Below, piece by piece: positions 20,979 through 34,274 of a stretch of 64,000 nucleotides of DNA (position 1 is its first letter; the number at the start of each line of letters is the position of its first letter). Position numbers and translations under genes: made by a program. The stretch is from Amaurobius ferox (taxonomy: Eukaryota; Arthropoda; Arachnida; Araneae; Amaurobiidae). The notes beneath the pieces are model-generated. The model ran no database searches, was not told the origin of the DNA, and saw only the letters and a list, made by a program, of their open reading frames with translations. The DNA lies in assembly GCA_951213105.1 (NCBI GenBank), contig OX578137.1, forward strand, positions 78,216,104-78,280,103. Direction: 5' to 3'.

Positions 20979-21050
20979 GTCCCAGTAGTCTCTTAAATCG
21001 GAGATATTCATACTGGACAGTCGACGCTCTCTCAATTAAGCTACTGGGAC
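20979..21050 (-). pseudogene. tRNA-like sequence (tRNA pseudogene or SINE head)
   Basis: Minus strand, 72 nt. A perfect 7-bp acceptor stem (GTCCCAG/CTGGGAC), TA, a 4-bp D stem (GCTT/GAGC) and a good A box (TAGCTTAATTGAGAGAGC). The anticodon stem has two mismatches and the T arm lacks a proper TTCGANT loop, so no anticodon can be assigned with confidence. Confidence 0.6.
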
Positions 21051-21395
21051 TTAATTGCAAGCTCTAATCGTCGAAGTAGACCCCCTAATTCTCCTCCATC
21101 TAATGTCAGACAGGCTTTCAGTCTGTCTGTCCATCAGCTGTTATTTTTACCTCAAGTTAGCCTCCTGATTCTAACATGTAATCCAGGTTAGTATTATCCG
21201 TGATTGTTTGCCTCCCAATTCAAAACCGGCGCTCAATACGTCAGATTATTCTTAGTTCGCCCTCATCGTTTTTAGCACCCTTATAGTATCGATCATCTGA
21301 CAGAACCAAATGTAGTCTAATTTTTGATACTCTTCCCACAGGGGTATCGTAACAGCCTTCAAGCATCCCTTCTGTGGCTTAGAAAACTAAATATT
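21051..21395. other. Spacer, possibly an eroded SINE body
   Basis: Less AT-rich than the surroundings and contains a GTCTGTCTGTCC run. It lies between a tRNA-like sequence and a tRNA-derived head, so it may be the body of an older SINE, but no match to the other SINE body was seen. Confidence 0.35.
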
Positions 21396-21456
21396 TGGAA
21401 TCGAACCCGGGCCTAACGAGTGCAATTCCAGCGCACTAACCACTGGGCTACTGGGC
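21396..21456 (-). mobile_element. tRNA-derived SINE head, isolated
   Basis: Minus strand GCCCAGTAGCCCAGTGGTTA (A box) through GGGTTCGATTCCA (B box). It closely resembles the head of the SINE at 21474-21775, which inserted beside it. Confidence 0.75.
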
Positions 21457-21473
21457 ACTTTTCAGAACCTTGT

Positions 21474-21775
21474 TGTTGTTAATGAAATCCAGACCGTCCG
21501 ACCTACCAGAAAGGTGTAAGGTAACTGTTTGGACGGTCTGGAAGTGCCACCCAATTTAGATCGGAACCCAGTGGAGGAGGCATCCACAGGGACCGTACCC
21601 TCCTTCCCCTACCACCAACCTCTCGGAAGGACTTTTGGACCCACATGTTTAACGTGATCGTACTCCGCATGAACACGGCGGCAGTTTTGGCAGTGGCTGG
21701 AATCGAACCCGGGTCTACCGAGTGCAATTCCAGCGCGCTAACCAATGGGCTACCGCGCCCTAAACCTTGTAAACC
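21474..21775 (-). mobile_element. Full-length tRNA-derived SINE with 14-bp target duplication
   Basis: Minus strand: tRNA-like head GGGCGCGGTAGCCCATTGG (A box) and GGGTTCGATTCCAGC (intact B box), then the body also found at 14927-15319 and 976-1035, and an AAC-repeat tail. TTTCAGAACCTTGT flanks it at 21460-21473 and 21776-21789. The 3' region forms a perfect 11-bp stem (CCAGACCGTCC/GGACGGTCTGG). About 15 nt of unassigned sequence precede the head. The minus-strand open frame here is not coding. Confidence 0.92.
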
Positions 21776-21789
21776 TTTCAGAACCTTGT

Positions 21790-22962
21790 GAAATATCTGC
21801 CTTAAACTCAGAAAAACTTTGTCATTATACTACCCTGATCGGGTGCCAATATAGATTCCCTAGCTAGATTCTTATATACTTGTGAGATAAAATGACATAA
21901 CTGCAAACCTTGGTATCAACTTACAGTAGCTTTATGGCTAAGCACGCACACATAAACTAGGATTTCAGTCTAACATATTTATTAACAATACATAAATTAT
22001 ACAACGAGTGGCAGTAGTAATAAAGAAGTATGTATACAGAAACGTACTTAACAGTGCACAGGTCCATTCTTTGAATGAATTTAACTACTTAGATAGTAAG
22101 AGGGTTGATGATACAGTTGATAATTGGGATACTCGTAGTTATGATAACACAGACAGAAAATGCTTACCAAATTTCACCAGAGGGCGCCGGTTGACGTCAG
22201 AAGGGAACTCCCTTAGTCAATATACTTTCTTTTTAGTGAAACACTTTGGCCAGTCCAGTCATCGTTAGACAATCTGTCACAAGCCTAGTATTCTAAAATT
22301 CTCGCTCATAGCTCCTGCGAAATGTGGGCAAATCTCAAAACGAATACGCATACGAATACTTTCTAATCACGAACCGAAACTTATCATGTTTACTACAGGA
22401 TTGCAGAATCTGGTTAGTTGGCTCAAAATTGGTCTACATAACCGTTCCAGTAATAAATTCTTAATTCAAATTTAATTGTAGTTTAGACTGAGTGAAATCA
22501 TAACCAAAGGTTATACAGATCTCAATACTTTCTCAAATCTCAAATTGAGAACGTAAAGGCTGAAACTCGAACACGCGGCAAAACATTACTGAGCCAATAC
22601 GGACTTGATACGGTTATTTTTTTCGACGTTAAGAACAATACATTGTTAAACTAAATTTAACTTATTAAAAATAGTTGCAGTTTATTTTGTTAGGAATACT
22701 AGTTTCCCTGTTTTTGACAGGTTTATATACTAGTCTAAAATAATTAAAAAATAACAGCTGGTAAACTAATTTGAATTATAAAAAAATGCTCTGAGGTGTT
22801 TTGGGTCCTGACCTGAATTATTACCGTATGGAATACTTAGCTCTAGTTTCCTAACATTTTCCTCTTCTCCACCATCATGCATGAAAACGAACAAACAAAA
22901 TTATTATTATGTAAGACCTAGGATAGAAACCATTCTGTGATTTTTTAGGAATAATAATATCA
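21790..22962. other. Non-coding stretch, nothing recognised
   Basis: AT-rich. An open frame at 22008-22268 (86 aa) has no recognisable domain and no supporting context. Confidence 0.4.
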
Positions 22963-23058
22963 TCTTAAAACACCTTTTAAAGATCTTAAAACACCTTCAA
23001 AAGACCTCAAACACCTTCAGAAGACCTTAAAAGACCTTAAAACACCTTTCAACACCCT
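22963..23058. repeat. Short minisatellite of AGACCTTAAAACACCTT-like units
   Basis: About eight imperfect units built from 'ttaaaacacctt' and 'agacctt' phrases. Confidence 0.75.
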
Positions 23059-24096
23059 CAGAAGAAATATTTTCAATTTCAATTTTTGGTCTTCTATTCT
23101 ATAGAATATAGTCACTAATTAATGATGTTTCGTCTTCCTGCACTATTTATTTGATTTGTGTAGAAGATCTAATAATAAAAAAATAGCTCATATTTTCATT
23201 GTTAACAATTTTCCAATTACATTTGTTAACCGCTCCTTTTCTATGTTGGTTATTACTACTTTCCTACAGAGGAGATTAAATTGATTCATATAAACAACGT
23301 TTTCCGAAACAATTTAAGGACTTTTAATCACATGTTTTGGGAATTTAGGGGATGGAATGGTTTGATAAAAAGAAGATAACAGATATACACAAGATTTTCT
23401 GATGGTGATATTTTATTTTTAAAAAGTGAATTGTACTTGATGATCAAATAAAGCAACTGAAAGCGAAACACATATTTTTTTTTAGTTTCCCTTTTATTAT
23501 TTGGATATTTCAACTGCTCCAGATACAATGGCATACTAAATAATTTGTACTTTGTATTTTCTCCTGTTTTTGAGTTATTCTAATGAAAAAAAACCAAAAA
23601 AAAAAACGAGTACATTCCTATGGAGGACGTAGGACGAGGTAACCCGATAAGGTTCAAAATCAAAGGAGTTAAAATGTATCACAAACTGCAATGACACACC
23701 AAATTTCATCTGGTCACTCAACCAGATACTCTTTCCTTAGGTTGAGTGGGGTGACTTGGGTCTTCAACACCAAATTTCATGCTACTGTGATTGATTGAAG
23801 CGTCTTAGTTAGGGCCTAAAATGTTTGAATCACGTTGACAAACAAATATTAGAAAATAGCTTACAAAAAGTAATTGAAGGCAGCAGGTGTGTTGAATATG
23901 TCGGTTAGGTGACTGACGATTTTCGAAACAATTGTTGTTTCCTAACTGTTTTCTTCACGGACATTTAGTAACTTTAAAAGTTCTGTTATTTGTGAATATG
24001 CAGTTATTTACATCTTCGTAGCCAGAAGACTATTCTTTATACACATCTTTGACTTCAAAAGTTAGCTCATTTAGCATCCGAAATCGTTCTTTTTTT
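23059..24096. other. Non-coding stretch, nothing recognised
   Basis: AT-rich; 'accaaatttcat' phrases recur near 23700 and 23768. No gene. Confidence 0.4.
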
Positions 24097-24755
24097 ATTT
24101 GATTATATCCTTTTTTTAACACTTTATAACAAAGTTGGAAAGTGTTTATGACTTTGTTCATTCTGTCTGTTTGTCTGTCCGTTAGCACGATAACTGCCGT
24201 AAAAATTACTTTATCAAAATGAAATTTTAATATGTTGTTCAGACGGTATGTGGGACCTATGGGAATATAAATGAATAATATCACCTAATTAGTTTTGGAT
24301 TGCCCCCGGGTTGAAAAAAATGAAATGTATTAAACCCTATGGGACCTAATTATCTAAACATTTTTTAAACGGATTTAAAATTCACAAATTGCTTCGAAAG
24401 TTTTAGAAAATATTCAAATTATTCCATAAAATATATAAAAAAAATTTCAGCAAAATATATTCAGTAGTTTTTTAAATAAAAATTAAAATAATAATTACAC
24501 CTTTTATATGAAGCGATCACGTGACCATTATATGAAGAGATTACGTGACCCACTTCAAAATAAAATATGGCATCCATTTTGTGTCAAAATCGTGATTTTT
24601 AAAGTTCTTTCTAATTCATATCTAGTGTTGTATCCGTCCTAAAACCGCTTTATTTTTGCTTAAATTCTGTGCATCTACATACTGAAACAACGCAATTACA
24701 ATATAGTTGAGTTTAAATGATCATCCAACTTTGATTATTTCTACAATTTTTCTTC
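24097..24755 (-). mobile_element. Family-3 repeat, minus strand, 3' half
   Basis: Starts with the tail hairpin (AACACTTTATAACAAAGTTGGAAAGTG). It continues with GTCTGTCCGTTAGCACGATA, TATGTTGTTCAGACGGTATG and CCTATGGGACCTAAT, and stops abruptly after GATTATTTCTACAA. The open frame at 24030-24284 overlaps the repeat and is not credible as a gene. Confidence 0.8.
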
Positions 24756-24883
24756 TATTTTTCTGTGCTATATCCTTTTCTTTGACCTAGTTTCAACCAC
24801 TGTTAATTTGATAGTAGTTTGATTGATGAAATTAATTTTTGAAGCCGTTCACTTTGTTTTGGTACATCCTTTTTACTTTCCCT

Positions 24884-25601
24884 GCAATACATTGTAATGT
24901 ATAGGGAAAGTATTTGAATCATACCAAAAATCACGACTCGAGTTTTCGACGGATGTACACGCTTCAAGACCTCTAGAATACGATAAAACCATTTTTAGCG
25001 TAACGTCTGTGTGTGTCTGTGTGCCTGTCTGTGCAGATATTGTATCCACTCTAACTAAAAAACTAATTGACCGAATTTTATAAAATATGGTAGGTAAGTC
25101 ACTTGCGGGCGAATCTGGTGCTTATTAGTTTTGGGTACGATTTGGGGTAAAGGAACCCGCCTTTTTTTGCAAAATGTCCTGAAAAGACCTGTATCCACTC
25201 TAGCTGAAAAACTAATGGGCGGATTTTTACAAAATTCGGTAGATAAGTCGCTTGAGGGATACTCTGGTACTGATTAGATAATAACCTGCCCTTTTTTTGG
25301 AAACGACCCCCAAAAATCGTCAAAATCTAAAGTAAAATCTACGCATGCTTAAATATATCCATTAAATGTTTGTTTTATACGTAATTTTAAAGAAGAAAAG
25401 AATAAGATCAACCCCATTGCACTAGGACTAGCCGTTCCCGAGATATTTTAGTTTTTTCATATTTTCTCTACGCCACCTTTGAAAATAAGTCCAGTTACCA
25501 AACAAGAATGGAATTTGAATTAAAGGTGAATTAATTTTAATTAAAATAAAGGGAACGTGTACATAATTATGCAGGGAAAGTCATGTGCTGCCCACATCAG
25601 A
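24884..25601 (+). mobile_element. Family-2 Helentron-like element, copy a
   Basis: Starts TACTTTCCCTGCAATACA, with a partly decayed return arm. It has GAGTTTTCGACGGATGTACA, ACCTCTAGAATACG and a short GTCTGTGTGTGTCTGTGTG block. It contains two ~120-bp internal repeats, each with a phrase of the type 'tatccactctaxctxaaaaactaatxgxcgxat'. It ends GCAGGGAAAGTCATGTGCTG, CCCACATCAGA. Confidence 0.85.
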
Positions 25602-25689
25602 GATTTTTAATTACTGTCCCATTTCTCTGTAATTTCTATCCTTCTTCGTAAATCGTCAGATACAGAGTCAACAGGACTATACAGGCGCA

Positions 25690-25870
25690 TTAGCATGTGT
25701 ACTCACACATTAACACACACACAAACACATGCACACACAGACATCACCTTAAAAATATTGTTTGATTCGAGTTCAGGGATGCTTTAAATGTGATCTTCCG
25801 TTGTAAACACGAATTCGAATCTAAGATCTTATCAATACTTTCCCTATCCATTGTATATTTACATTACATA
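25690..25870 (-). mobile_element. Family-1 head fragment, minus strand
   Basis: CACACACAGACATCACCTTA, TTCAGGGATGCTT, ACGAATTCGAAT, then AATACTTTCCCTATCC: the reverse complement of a family-1 5' end with its GT block. The 3' half is absent. Confidence 0.6.
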
Positions 25871-26048
25871 CATTGTACAATGTATGCAAGGTAAGTAATT
25901 CACTTCATTTTCAAACTTTTATTCTTGTATACGTTATATATGTTTGAGAGAATTAAATCATATATTTTGTGGTGAGGGATGCATTTGATGCCAAAGTATA
26001 AGATGAAATACAGGGTCAATGACGTTCTTTAATGCCTGCTCTTCTTTT

Positions 26049-27775
<1,727 letters not shown>

Positions 27776-28499
27776 ATTTTTAGAAAGAAAGAGGACTTAA
27801 AGATAGAAATAAAAAAATATGGAATAATTTTTATAATAAAACTATTAAAGAAGGTATGTTGTCGGATCTTTGAAGATTTTCTTTCTCTTTTAAGATAAAA
27901 ATAAAATAGGCTTAATATTTTAACATTAAAATAGTGTGTTTTTTAACAAGGAAATATAATTATTAAGCTAATTTAAAATTTTAACTAGTCATCTCATCTT
28001 CAATTTGCTATTCTTAAACTTTAAGATTTGAAATGATTTAAAAGTATTCTTGGCGAAAATATGAAAAATTAAAGTTTACTAAAGATATAATCTTTTATTT
28101 TCTATAAAAAAGTCTGTTAAATTATAAATGATAATAGTCTGTGTTAAATAATAAAGCATACGTTTATTGTAATTAATTTTAATTTGGATTCAGCATTTTA
28201 GTACTTTTAATGCTGTTTTACATTTACATTAGTATTTGAATTATATTTATTCTACATGAATGTTGTTTTATTCCAATTTTATAATAAAGAATAATTGATC
28301 CAATCTCTTACGTTTTATCCAGTCTGTAAATTATAGGGTCTGTAAATTATATATCCAGTCTGTAAATTATCTATAATATCCATCGCCGTACATAATGGAT
28401 AACTATTTTAAACATAAGCAACTTAGTCTCCACTATTTTATATGAGTATGCAACTCAAAACACCACGTTGCTAATTTTTCCGTATATACCTTTTTTTTT
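27776..28499. other. AT-rich spacer
   Basis: No gene. A CTGTAAATTAT phrase occurs three times near 28322-28374. Confidence 0.4.
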
Positions 28500-29257
28500 T
28501 ACTTTCCCTGCAATACATGGTAATGTATTGCAGGAAAGTAAAAATTGGAATCATGCCGAAAATCGCAACTCGAATTTTCGACGGATCTACACGTTTCGAG
28601 ACCTCTAGAATACGAAAAAACTATTTTTAGCGTGACGTCTGTGTGTGTGTCTGTGTGTCTGTCTGTCTGTGCAATGTGTGTATCCATTCTAACTCAAAAA
28701 CAAATGGACCGAATTTCATGAAATTTAGTATGTAAGTTACTTGGGTGCGACCCTGATGCTGATTAGTTTTTGGTATGATTCGGGATAAAAGAACCCGCCT
28801 TTTTTGCGAAATGGTCCGCAAAAATTGCCTTTGTCCACTCTAGCTGAAAAACTTATGGACCCAATTTCACAATATTTAGTAGCTAAGTCGCTTGTGGGTT
28901 ACCCTGGTGCTGATTAGATTTTGGTATGATTCGGAAAAAAAGAACCTGCCTTTTTTTTGCAAAATGGCCCTCAAAAATCGTCAAAATAAAAAAGTACGTA
29001 TGCTCAAATATATCCAATAAATGCATGTTTTATACGTAATTTTTAACGAAGAAAAGAATAAGACCAATCCCATAACAGTAGGAGAAGCCGTTCTTGAGAT
29101 ATTTTAGTTTTGTCGTATTTTTTCAAAGCCACCTTTGAAAATAAGTTCAATTACCAAATGAGAACGAAAATTGATTTAAAAGTGAATTAAATTTAATTAA
29201 AATAAAGATAACGTTTATATAAGTCTGCAGGGAAAGTCATGTGCTGCCCACATCAGC
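28500..29257 (+). mobile_element. Family-2 Helentron-like element, copy b
   Basis: Clear 5' hairpin: TACTTTCCCTGCAATACA and ATGTATTGCAGGAAAGTA. TCGACGGATCTACACG, CCTCTAGAATACG and a GT block near 28638 follow. Two internal repeats each contain a TGATGCTGATTAGTTTTTGG-like phrase. The 3' end reads CTGCAGGGAAAGTCATGTGC, TGCCCACATCAG. It is preceded by a 10-T run and followed by T-rich sequence. Minus-strand open frames inside are not genes. Confidence 0.88.
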
Positions 29258-29363
29258 TTTTTTACTTTATCTACACATTCTGTAAACATAATTGATGTGA
29301 CAGTTGCCGAAAAATTATTTTCGCTACTTCTAACGCACATTTCCATGTCAGATGCCAAATTAG

Positions 29364-29494
29364 TAGAAAAGCATGAGCAACATATGCGTTAGAAGACGCA
29401 TTTTTATAGAAAAGCATGAGCAACATATGCGTTAGTCTAACGCATATTTATATATGCGCTAGACTAACGCATATATAAATATGCGTTAGTCTTA
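29364..29494. repeat. Tandem 29-bp repeats leading into nested palindromes
   Basis: A 29-bp unit (start TAGAAAAGCATGAG, end ATGCGTTAG) lies at 29364-29392 and 29407-29435. From 29427 three palindromic units follow (29427-29445, 29454-29472, 29481-29494), each built from ATGCGTTAG and CTAACGCAT. Alternate units can pair, giving several competing cruciforms. Confidence 0.85.
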
Positions 29495-31259
29495 GTTCAC
29501 GCAAAATAGAACATAAAATCAAATTAACAATTGAATATGAGTATGAATATCGGATCATTGAAATTTAACAAACATTTTAGTATTTGTCTTACAAATTAAT
29601 ACTTCTAAGCAACCAGAGAAAATGTGCATTTCTATTCTGTATGCATATATATTTATTTCTTTGTTTGTAATTTTTTAATGTTGAAACTGCAAAATAATTC
29701 TTAGTTAAAAATGTTTCTTAAATCTGACATGTGTGGGCAGTAGTAATTTAATTTTACGTTTAAGTGGTTTTCCTTTTTTTGGTAAGCATAAAGTACCAGA
29801 AATAGATCTTATATAAGTCCATTTTTTTCTTTTCTGTGTTTTATTTTGTATTAAACCGCTTTTTCATGAGATACGTGGTTAAAAGTATTTAAAACATTTT
29901 GTAAATAGTTTAGGAATTTTAGCGTTATATTCTTTTAAAATTTAACAAAGCCGATATAAAAACAAAAATGATATATGAAAAAGAGAAACGGATAACAAAA
30001 TAGTTATTATCTAGTTCTTTTGCAGTTAAATCTTTTGAGCAAATAATGTTGGTAAAGTAATAAACTGAACAAGTCATAAATTAATAACACTTTAGTTTTA
30101 AAAGAATAAAAATAGCTATTGAAATTCCTTCATTTTTTGTTGCTGATTTATATTTTAATTGCTACCTTTTTTTAATTTGTTCAAAAATGAGAAATAAAAA
30201 TATTTGATAGAATGTTATGATAGGAAGTTTTAAAAGTGTTTGAATGGGATTTTCTTTAATGTTGTTAATTTATAAGAAGCAATGTTCGAATTTTAATATA
30301 ATGATGGAAATATAAGGTGGAATCACACAATACATAAATGGAGCTGGAATTTAAGTAGATTTTGGTCAGTTGCAGATACTGTTTCAGCTTTTGCTAGTAT
30401 TTATCAACGTATTTTTGTATCATGCAGAATTGTAGATCGATTTTACTTTTATGCGAATTTCACCATATAATGAACTGTCAGAAATTATACATGGACGTAG
30501 TAAAAAGCAACGCCATTTGTACTTTAAATATAATTTTACAACCTATAAAACAGTAAGTTCCTTGTAAATATATTTTCCATAATAATTACCTTCGAAATCA
30601 TGGATTACATATTAAGAAAAAAATGTCCAACTTAATAAATATTTTAAGACATAAACAATTATGTATATTAAAGGTATATTAAACATATAATAAACCATTA
30701 ATGAGATTTAATAGTTATACAGCCCAGGTCGGAGAAATAAAGTATTATAGAACAACTGCAGTAGCTAAAAGCACGGTGCCTAGAAGTACGCCGGTGCATC
30801 AAGAGGTACCAGGTGCCTTGACAAGAAGTAACGGGCATATAAAAGTGGATTTGATATTGGAGTAAACGTACTTTTGGTAAAAATTAAGTTGCAACCATTT
30901 TTAATAAGTTTTATTTTATTTAACACCAGCAGTATACCAGTTCTTCGCACGGAATATCTAATATAAAGAAATTAAAACTACAATTATGTGCATATTCCTA
31001 TAATACTTTAAATGAAATTGTTATTCTAATCATGTTATTAAAATATTTAACTTTATTCTTCAAAAAATATGCATAAGAATATTTGTTCTCTCTATACAAA
31101 ATTATCTTCGCTGGCAGATCTAAAGGGGAAAAAATCCTGCTCCCGTTTGTAAACACATTTATAAAAACTATTATTAATTCCCACAAAACTACGGGGATTA
31201 TCAAGGAATTTGAACTTAATTTTGCAAAATATTCAATTTTCAAAAATTGGGAGTCATTT
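29495..31259. other. AT-rich stretch, nothing recognised
   Basis: About 1.8 kb without a gene, tandem repeat or recognisable family member. Two overlapping open frames near 31000-31270 have no domain. Confidence 0.4.
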
Positions 31260-31982
31260 TCATTAATTTAGTATAATTTTTTCAATTCGACCGCATTTTC
31301 ATTAATTTGATGGCATTTTAAAAAGTTGACAAATTTATCGGAAACTGGACAGTTGGACTAAGAGACAAACGCTACTGAAATATCATTACCATACTATCAT
31401 CTTTCAAAACGCAATTAATTTCATTGATTTGTTGTCATTTTTACCACGTTGTCAACAATTTTATCGATTTGTCGATAGTTTCGTTAATTTGGCGATATTT
31501 GGGCAATTTGATCACATTTTAAAAGGTCACCAAATATTTTGTCAAGGAGGATCAAAAACAACTGAAACATCATTACAATACAATCCCCTTTTTAAAACAA
31601 AATTAATTTTATTAATTTGGCATTATTTTTGCCAATTTGGCGATTTTTTTCAATTTTGGGACATTTTTATCAATTTCGCAACATTTTTAGCGATTCGACA
31701 GCATTTTCATTAATTTCGTAACATTAAAAAAAAGCCCGCCAAATCTTTCGCCAAGCGTTGCAGCGTACAAGCGGACGGACGGACGTAATCATTTATATTT
31801 TCGTAAATTAGAAGATTATACCCATGTATTAGAAGAAATACCCTCACTACAATACATGGATTTGAAAATGTGTCCCCAAAATAAAACAAATTGTTAAGAA
31901 TTTGAAAATATCAATAATCTAAACTCGTTAAACCTGAGGGCCGTAATGATATGATACAATCAAAAATGCAATTCCAATTAAA

Positions 31983-32074
<92 letters not shown>

Positions 32075-33051
32075 TTATTATTTAAATCGAAAAATATTAA
32101 CCGGAAACATATTATCGAGAACATTAACCGAAAACATATTATCGAAAAATATTAATGTTTAAACCTGAACTCCGTAATTGATATTATCCAGTCAAAAACG
32201 CAATGACAACGAAATTTATTTCATATACATGTCTTCATTATTCAAATTGAAAAAAAAATCGTCTGCCGCATAAACACATTAGATTTAAATCCGTTTCTAA
32301 GGGACATGATACCATTTGCTTCAATAAATTGGTGGACAAAATATCTTTTGAATAATGCTATCTCTATGGAAGGTTTGGCGACACTTTGAAAAATCGACAA
32401 ATTTATCGCCAATGAGACTGTAGAACTGACAGTTCCACTTGGCGGCAAATTAATGAAACATCATTACAATACTACCCCCTAACAGAACACAATAAATTCC
32501 ATTTATTTAGCACAATTTTATCAATTTCAAGATTTGTTTATGGATTTACAAATATTTGGTGACATTTTAAAAATTCGCTAAATGTGTTACTAAGCAGAAC
32601 GGTTGGATTGACAGACAAATGCTAAAGAAACATAATTTCAGTACTCTTTTCTAACAAAAGAAAATACATTTTCTTGATTTAGCGTCCTTTTATCAATTTG
32701 GTGATATTTCCGTCAATTTGGCAACGTTTTAAAAAGTTGCCAAGTTAGCGATATCCTGTCAAATTCGTAGCTCTGAATTTGCAGATCTGAATATAGAGCA
32801 TCCTGATTCTATTTGTATATACTAAATGAAAACACTAAAATTGTATTAGAAGATATATTCATTCTACTCTTTTTCTGTTTCAATCGGCTTGATGAATTTA
32901 TTGGCTGAACACAATATATGAGTTTATTAGATTTATTAGATCACAATATATAAGCTTGAAAACTTGTAAATCCGTCGAAAACTCGAGTTTCAGTTTTCAA
33001 CACTATTCTAATATTATTCTTATGCATTTACCATGCATTGTAGGGAAAGTA
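31260..33051 (-). mobile_element. Degenerate family-1/2-related block, minus strand, expanded
   Basis: The right end is a recognisable head in reverse: CCGTCGAAAACTCGAGTT and GCATTGTAGGGAAAGTA ending at 33051. To the left are many copies of the reversed family-1 phrases 'caatttggcgatatttxxxxcaatttgg' and 'aaaaagttgccaaattt' (31270-31740, 32340-32450, 32490-32770), with a (TA)n tract in the middle. No 3' hairpin end was found, so this is a broken or tandemly expanded copy. The open frame at 31429-31713 is this repeat. Confidence 0.6.
31984..32073. repeat. (TA)n microsatellite
   Basis: About 90 bp of pure TA inside the degenerate block. Confidence 0.97.
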
Positions 33052-33097
33052 AAAATGATTTTCTTCACCAGGATAAGTCAGAGAGAGAAATAGTACT

Positions 33098-33265
33098 GTG
33101 GCGGAACGAATGTCTCCAGACCCGAACCAGAGACCTGGTGCTTACAAGACCGACATTATACGTTTAGAGCAAAGGCTAGCTTCCCCTACGAAACTTATAA
33201 TTCGGGTACACATCTTTGATCCGATGTCCTTGGCTGGAGCAGAGTCGGCTTGCTGCCACAAACTC
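33098..33265 (-). mobile_element. tRNA-derived SINE segment, copy 1
   Basis: Shares about 145 bp with 33528-33690: ACCTGGTGCTTACAAGACCG, ACATTATACGTTTAGAGCAA, ATTCGGGTACACATCTTTGA, GAGTCGGCTTGCTGCCACA. In the minus sense it resembles tRNA from a TAGCTTTTGCTC A-box-like start, through an anticodon-arm CTTGTAAGC, to a degraded B box. A distinct family from the 5S/tRNA SINE. Confidence 0.7.
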
Positions 33266-33527
33266 CCCCACCTGATGAGGAGCCCGGGTCGAATTTCGGA
33301 GAGGAGAGGGCCATTCCAGAAAACCCTTGCGTGTTCCCATCCGAGACTCAGTTGAGGGCTGATGACCGGGAAGCGTGTCGTCTCGGGCGTAGACGTCAGT
33401 CGTGGTCAAGCAGGAAGGGAGTGGTAGGCGCCTCTGTTCAGCGTGGTGCTGCCATCTCGTGTTGACAGGTGAGATCGTTGGAGAAGGTTTTTTTTCGTGC
33501 TCGTATGTCCAGGGTAACAACTGTGGC
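33266..33527. other. GC-rich segment between two SINE segments
   Basis: Markedly richer in G+C than the rest of the window (for example CGGGAAGCGTGTCGTCTCGG). Open frames exist on both strands but show no recognisable domain. It is most likely SINE body or another inserted repeat. Confidence 0.45.
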
Positions 33528-33690
33528 TATTGTGCGTCGCCAGGCCCGAACTCGGGACCTAGTGCTTACAAGACCGACATTATACGTTTAGAGCAAAAGC
33601 TAGCTTCCACTCCGAACTTATAATTCGGGTACACATCTTTGATCCAATGTCCTTGGCAGCAGCAGAGTCGGCTTGCTGCCACAGTACCAA
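33528..33690 (-). mobile_element. tRNA-derived SINE segment, copy 2
   Basis: Direct repeat of copy 1 about 423 bp downstream. Its tRNA-like portion is better preserved (B-box-like GTCCCGAGTTCGGGCC in the minus sense). Confidence 0.7.
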
Positions 33691-34274
33691 CGAGAGAAAG
33701 AACGGGTCCTCCTTTGTTAGGACTAGCGTTATGTTTTAACCTGATGCAGAGAACATTTTTTTGCCTTTGAAACCAGTTGATATCTTATTTAACTTTTATA
33801 TGCAGTTGTCTAGTGAAATATTTATCTATTTTTAGATAGCTTCTCTCAGAAGTCAGAAAAAAAGAGAAATGATGTCGTTGTGCTTGTAAAACAACTCAGA
33901 ACAATAAAACTATTAGTCACATTTCAGATTCATTATTGTGGCTCATTTATGCTGAAATTATGCACTTCGAAATCAGTGATTTGTTTGAATTCATGCTCAA
34001 TTTAAACAGTTGCTATTATCTTGCCCTGTTTGTAAAACTAACACAGAAGAACACCAAAATGTATCCCACCTCTGTCATTCATTTATGTTGAAATTACGCT
34101 CTTGTAGATCTCGTACTTTTTATGTTTCTTCTCAACGACACCGCCAAATTTACCCTGGTGACAAAATTTTAACTATTATTTTCTATAAAATTGGTATTGC
34201 ATGTTTATAAGTATATTCCTAATAAGTTTGATTTTCAAGCAAGATCTTCTGGTGGAATTTCTAAATAAGATAAT
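33691..34274. other. Non-coding stretch, nothing recognised
   Basis: An open frame at 34010-34210 (66 aa) starts with CPVCKTNTEEHQNVSHLC, which looks like a CxxC...HxxxC metal-binding pattern. There are no neighbours, repeat support or longer homology to call it a gene. Confidence 0.4.

Noticed and set aside
29364..29494. CRISPR array
   Set aside because: Two 29-bp repeats with a 14-bp gap followed by palindromes do not form a repeat-spacer array, and the sequence is eukaryotic.
33260..33380. Hammerhead-like cores (CTGATGA twice)
   Set aside because: Neither is followed by a stem and the obligatory GAAA, so they are not credible ribozymes.
33176..33520. 114-codon minus-strand frame and overlapping plus frames
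   Set aside because: They lie across tRNA-derived SINE segments, several frames are open at once because of the GC-rich composition, and no domain is recognisable.
34010..34210. Short frame with a CxxC...HxxxC pattern
   Set aside because: 66 codons only, no recognisable zinc-finger spacing repeat, and no neighbours or splice evidence.
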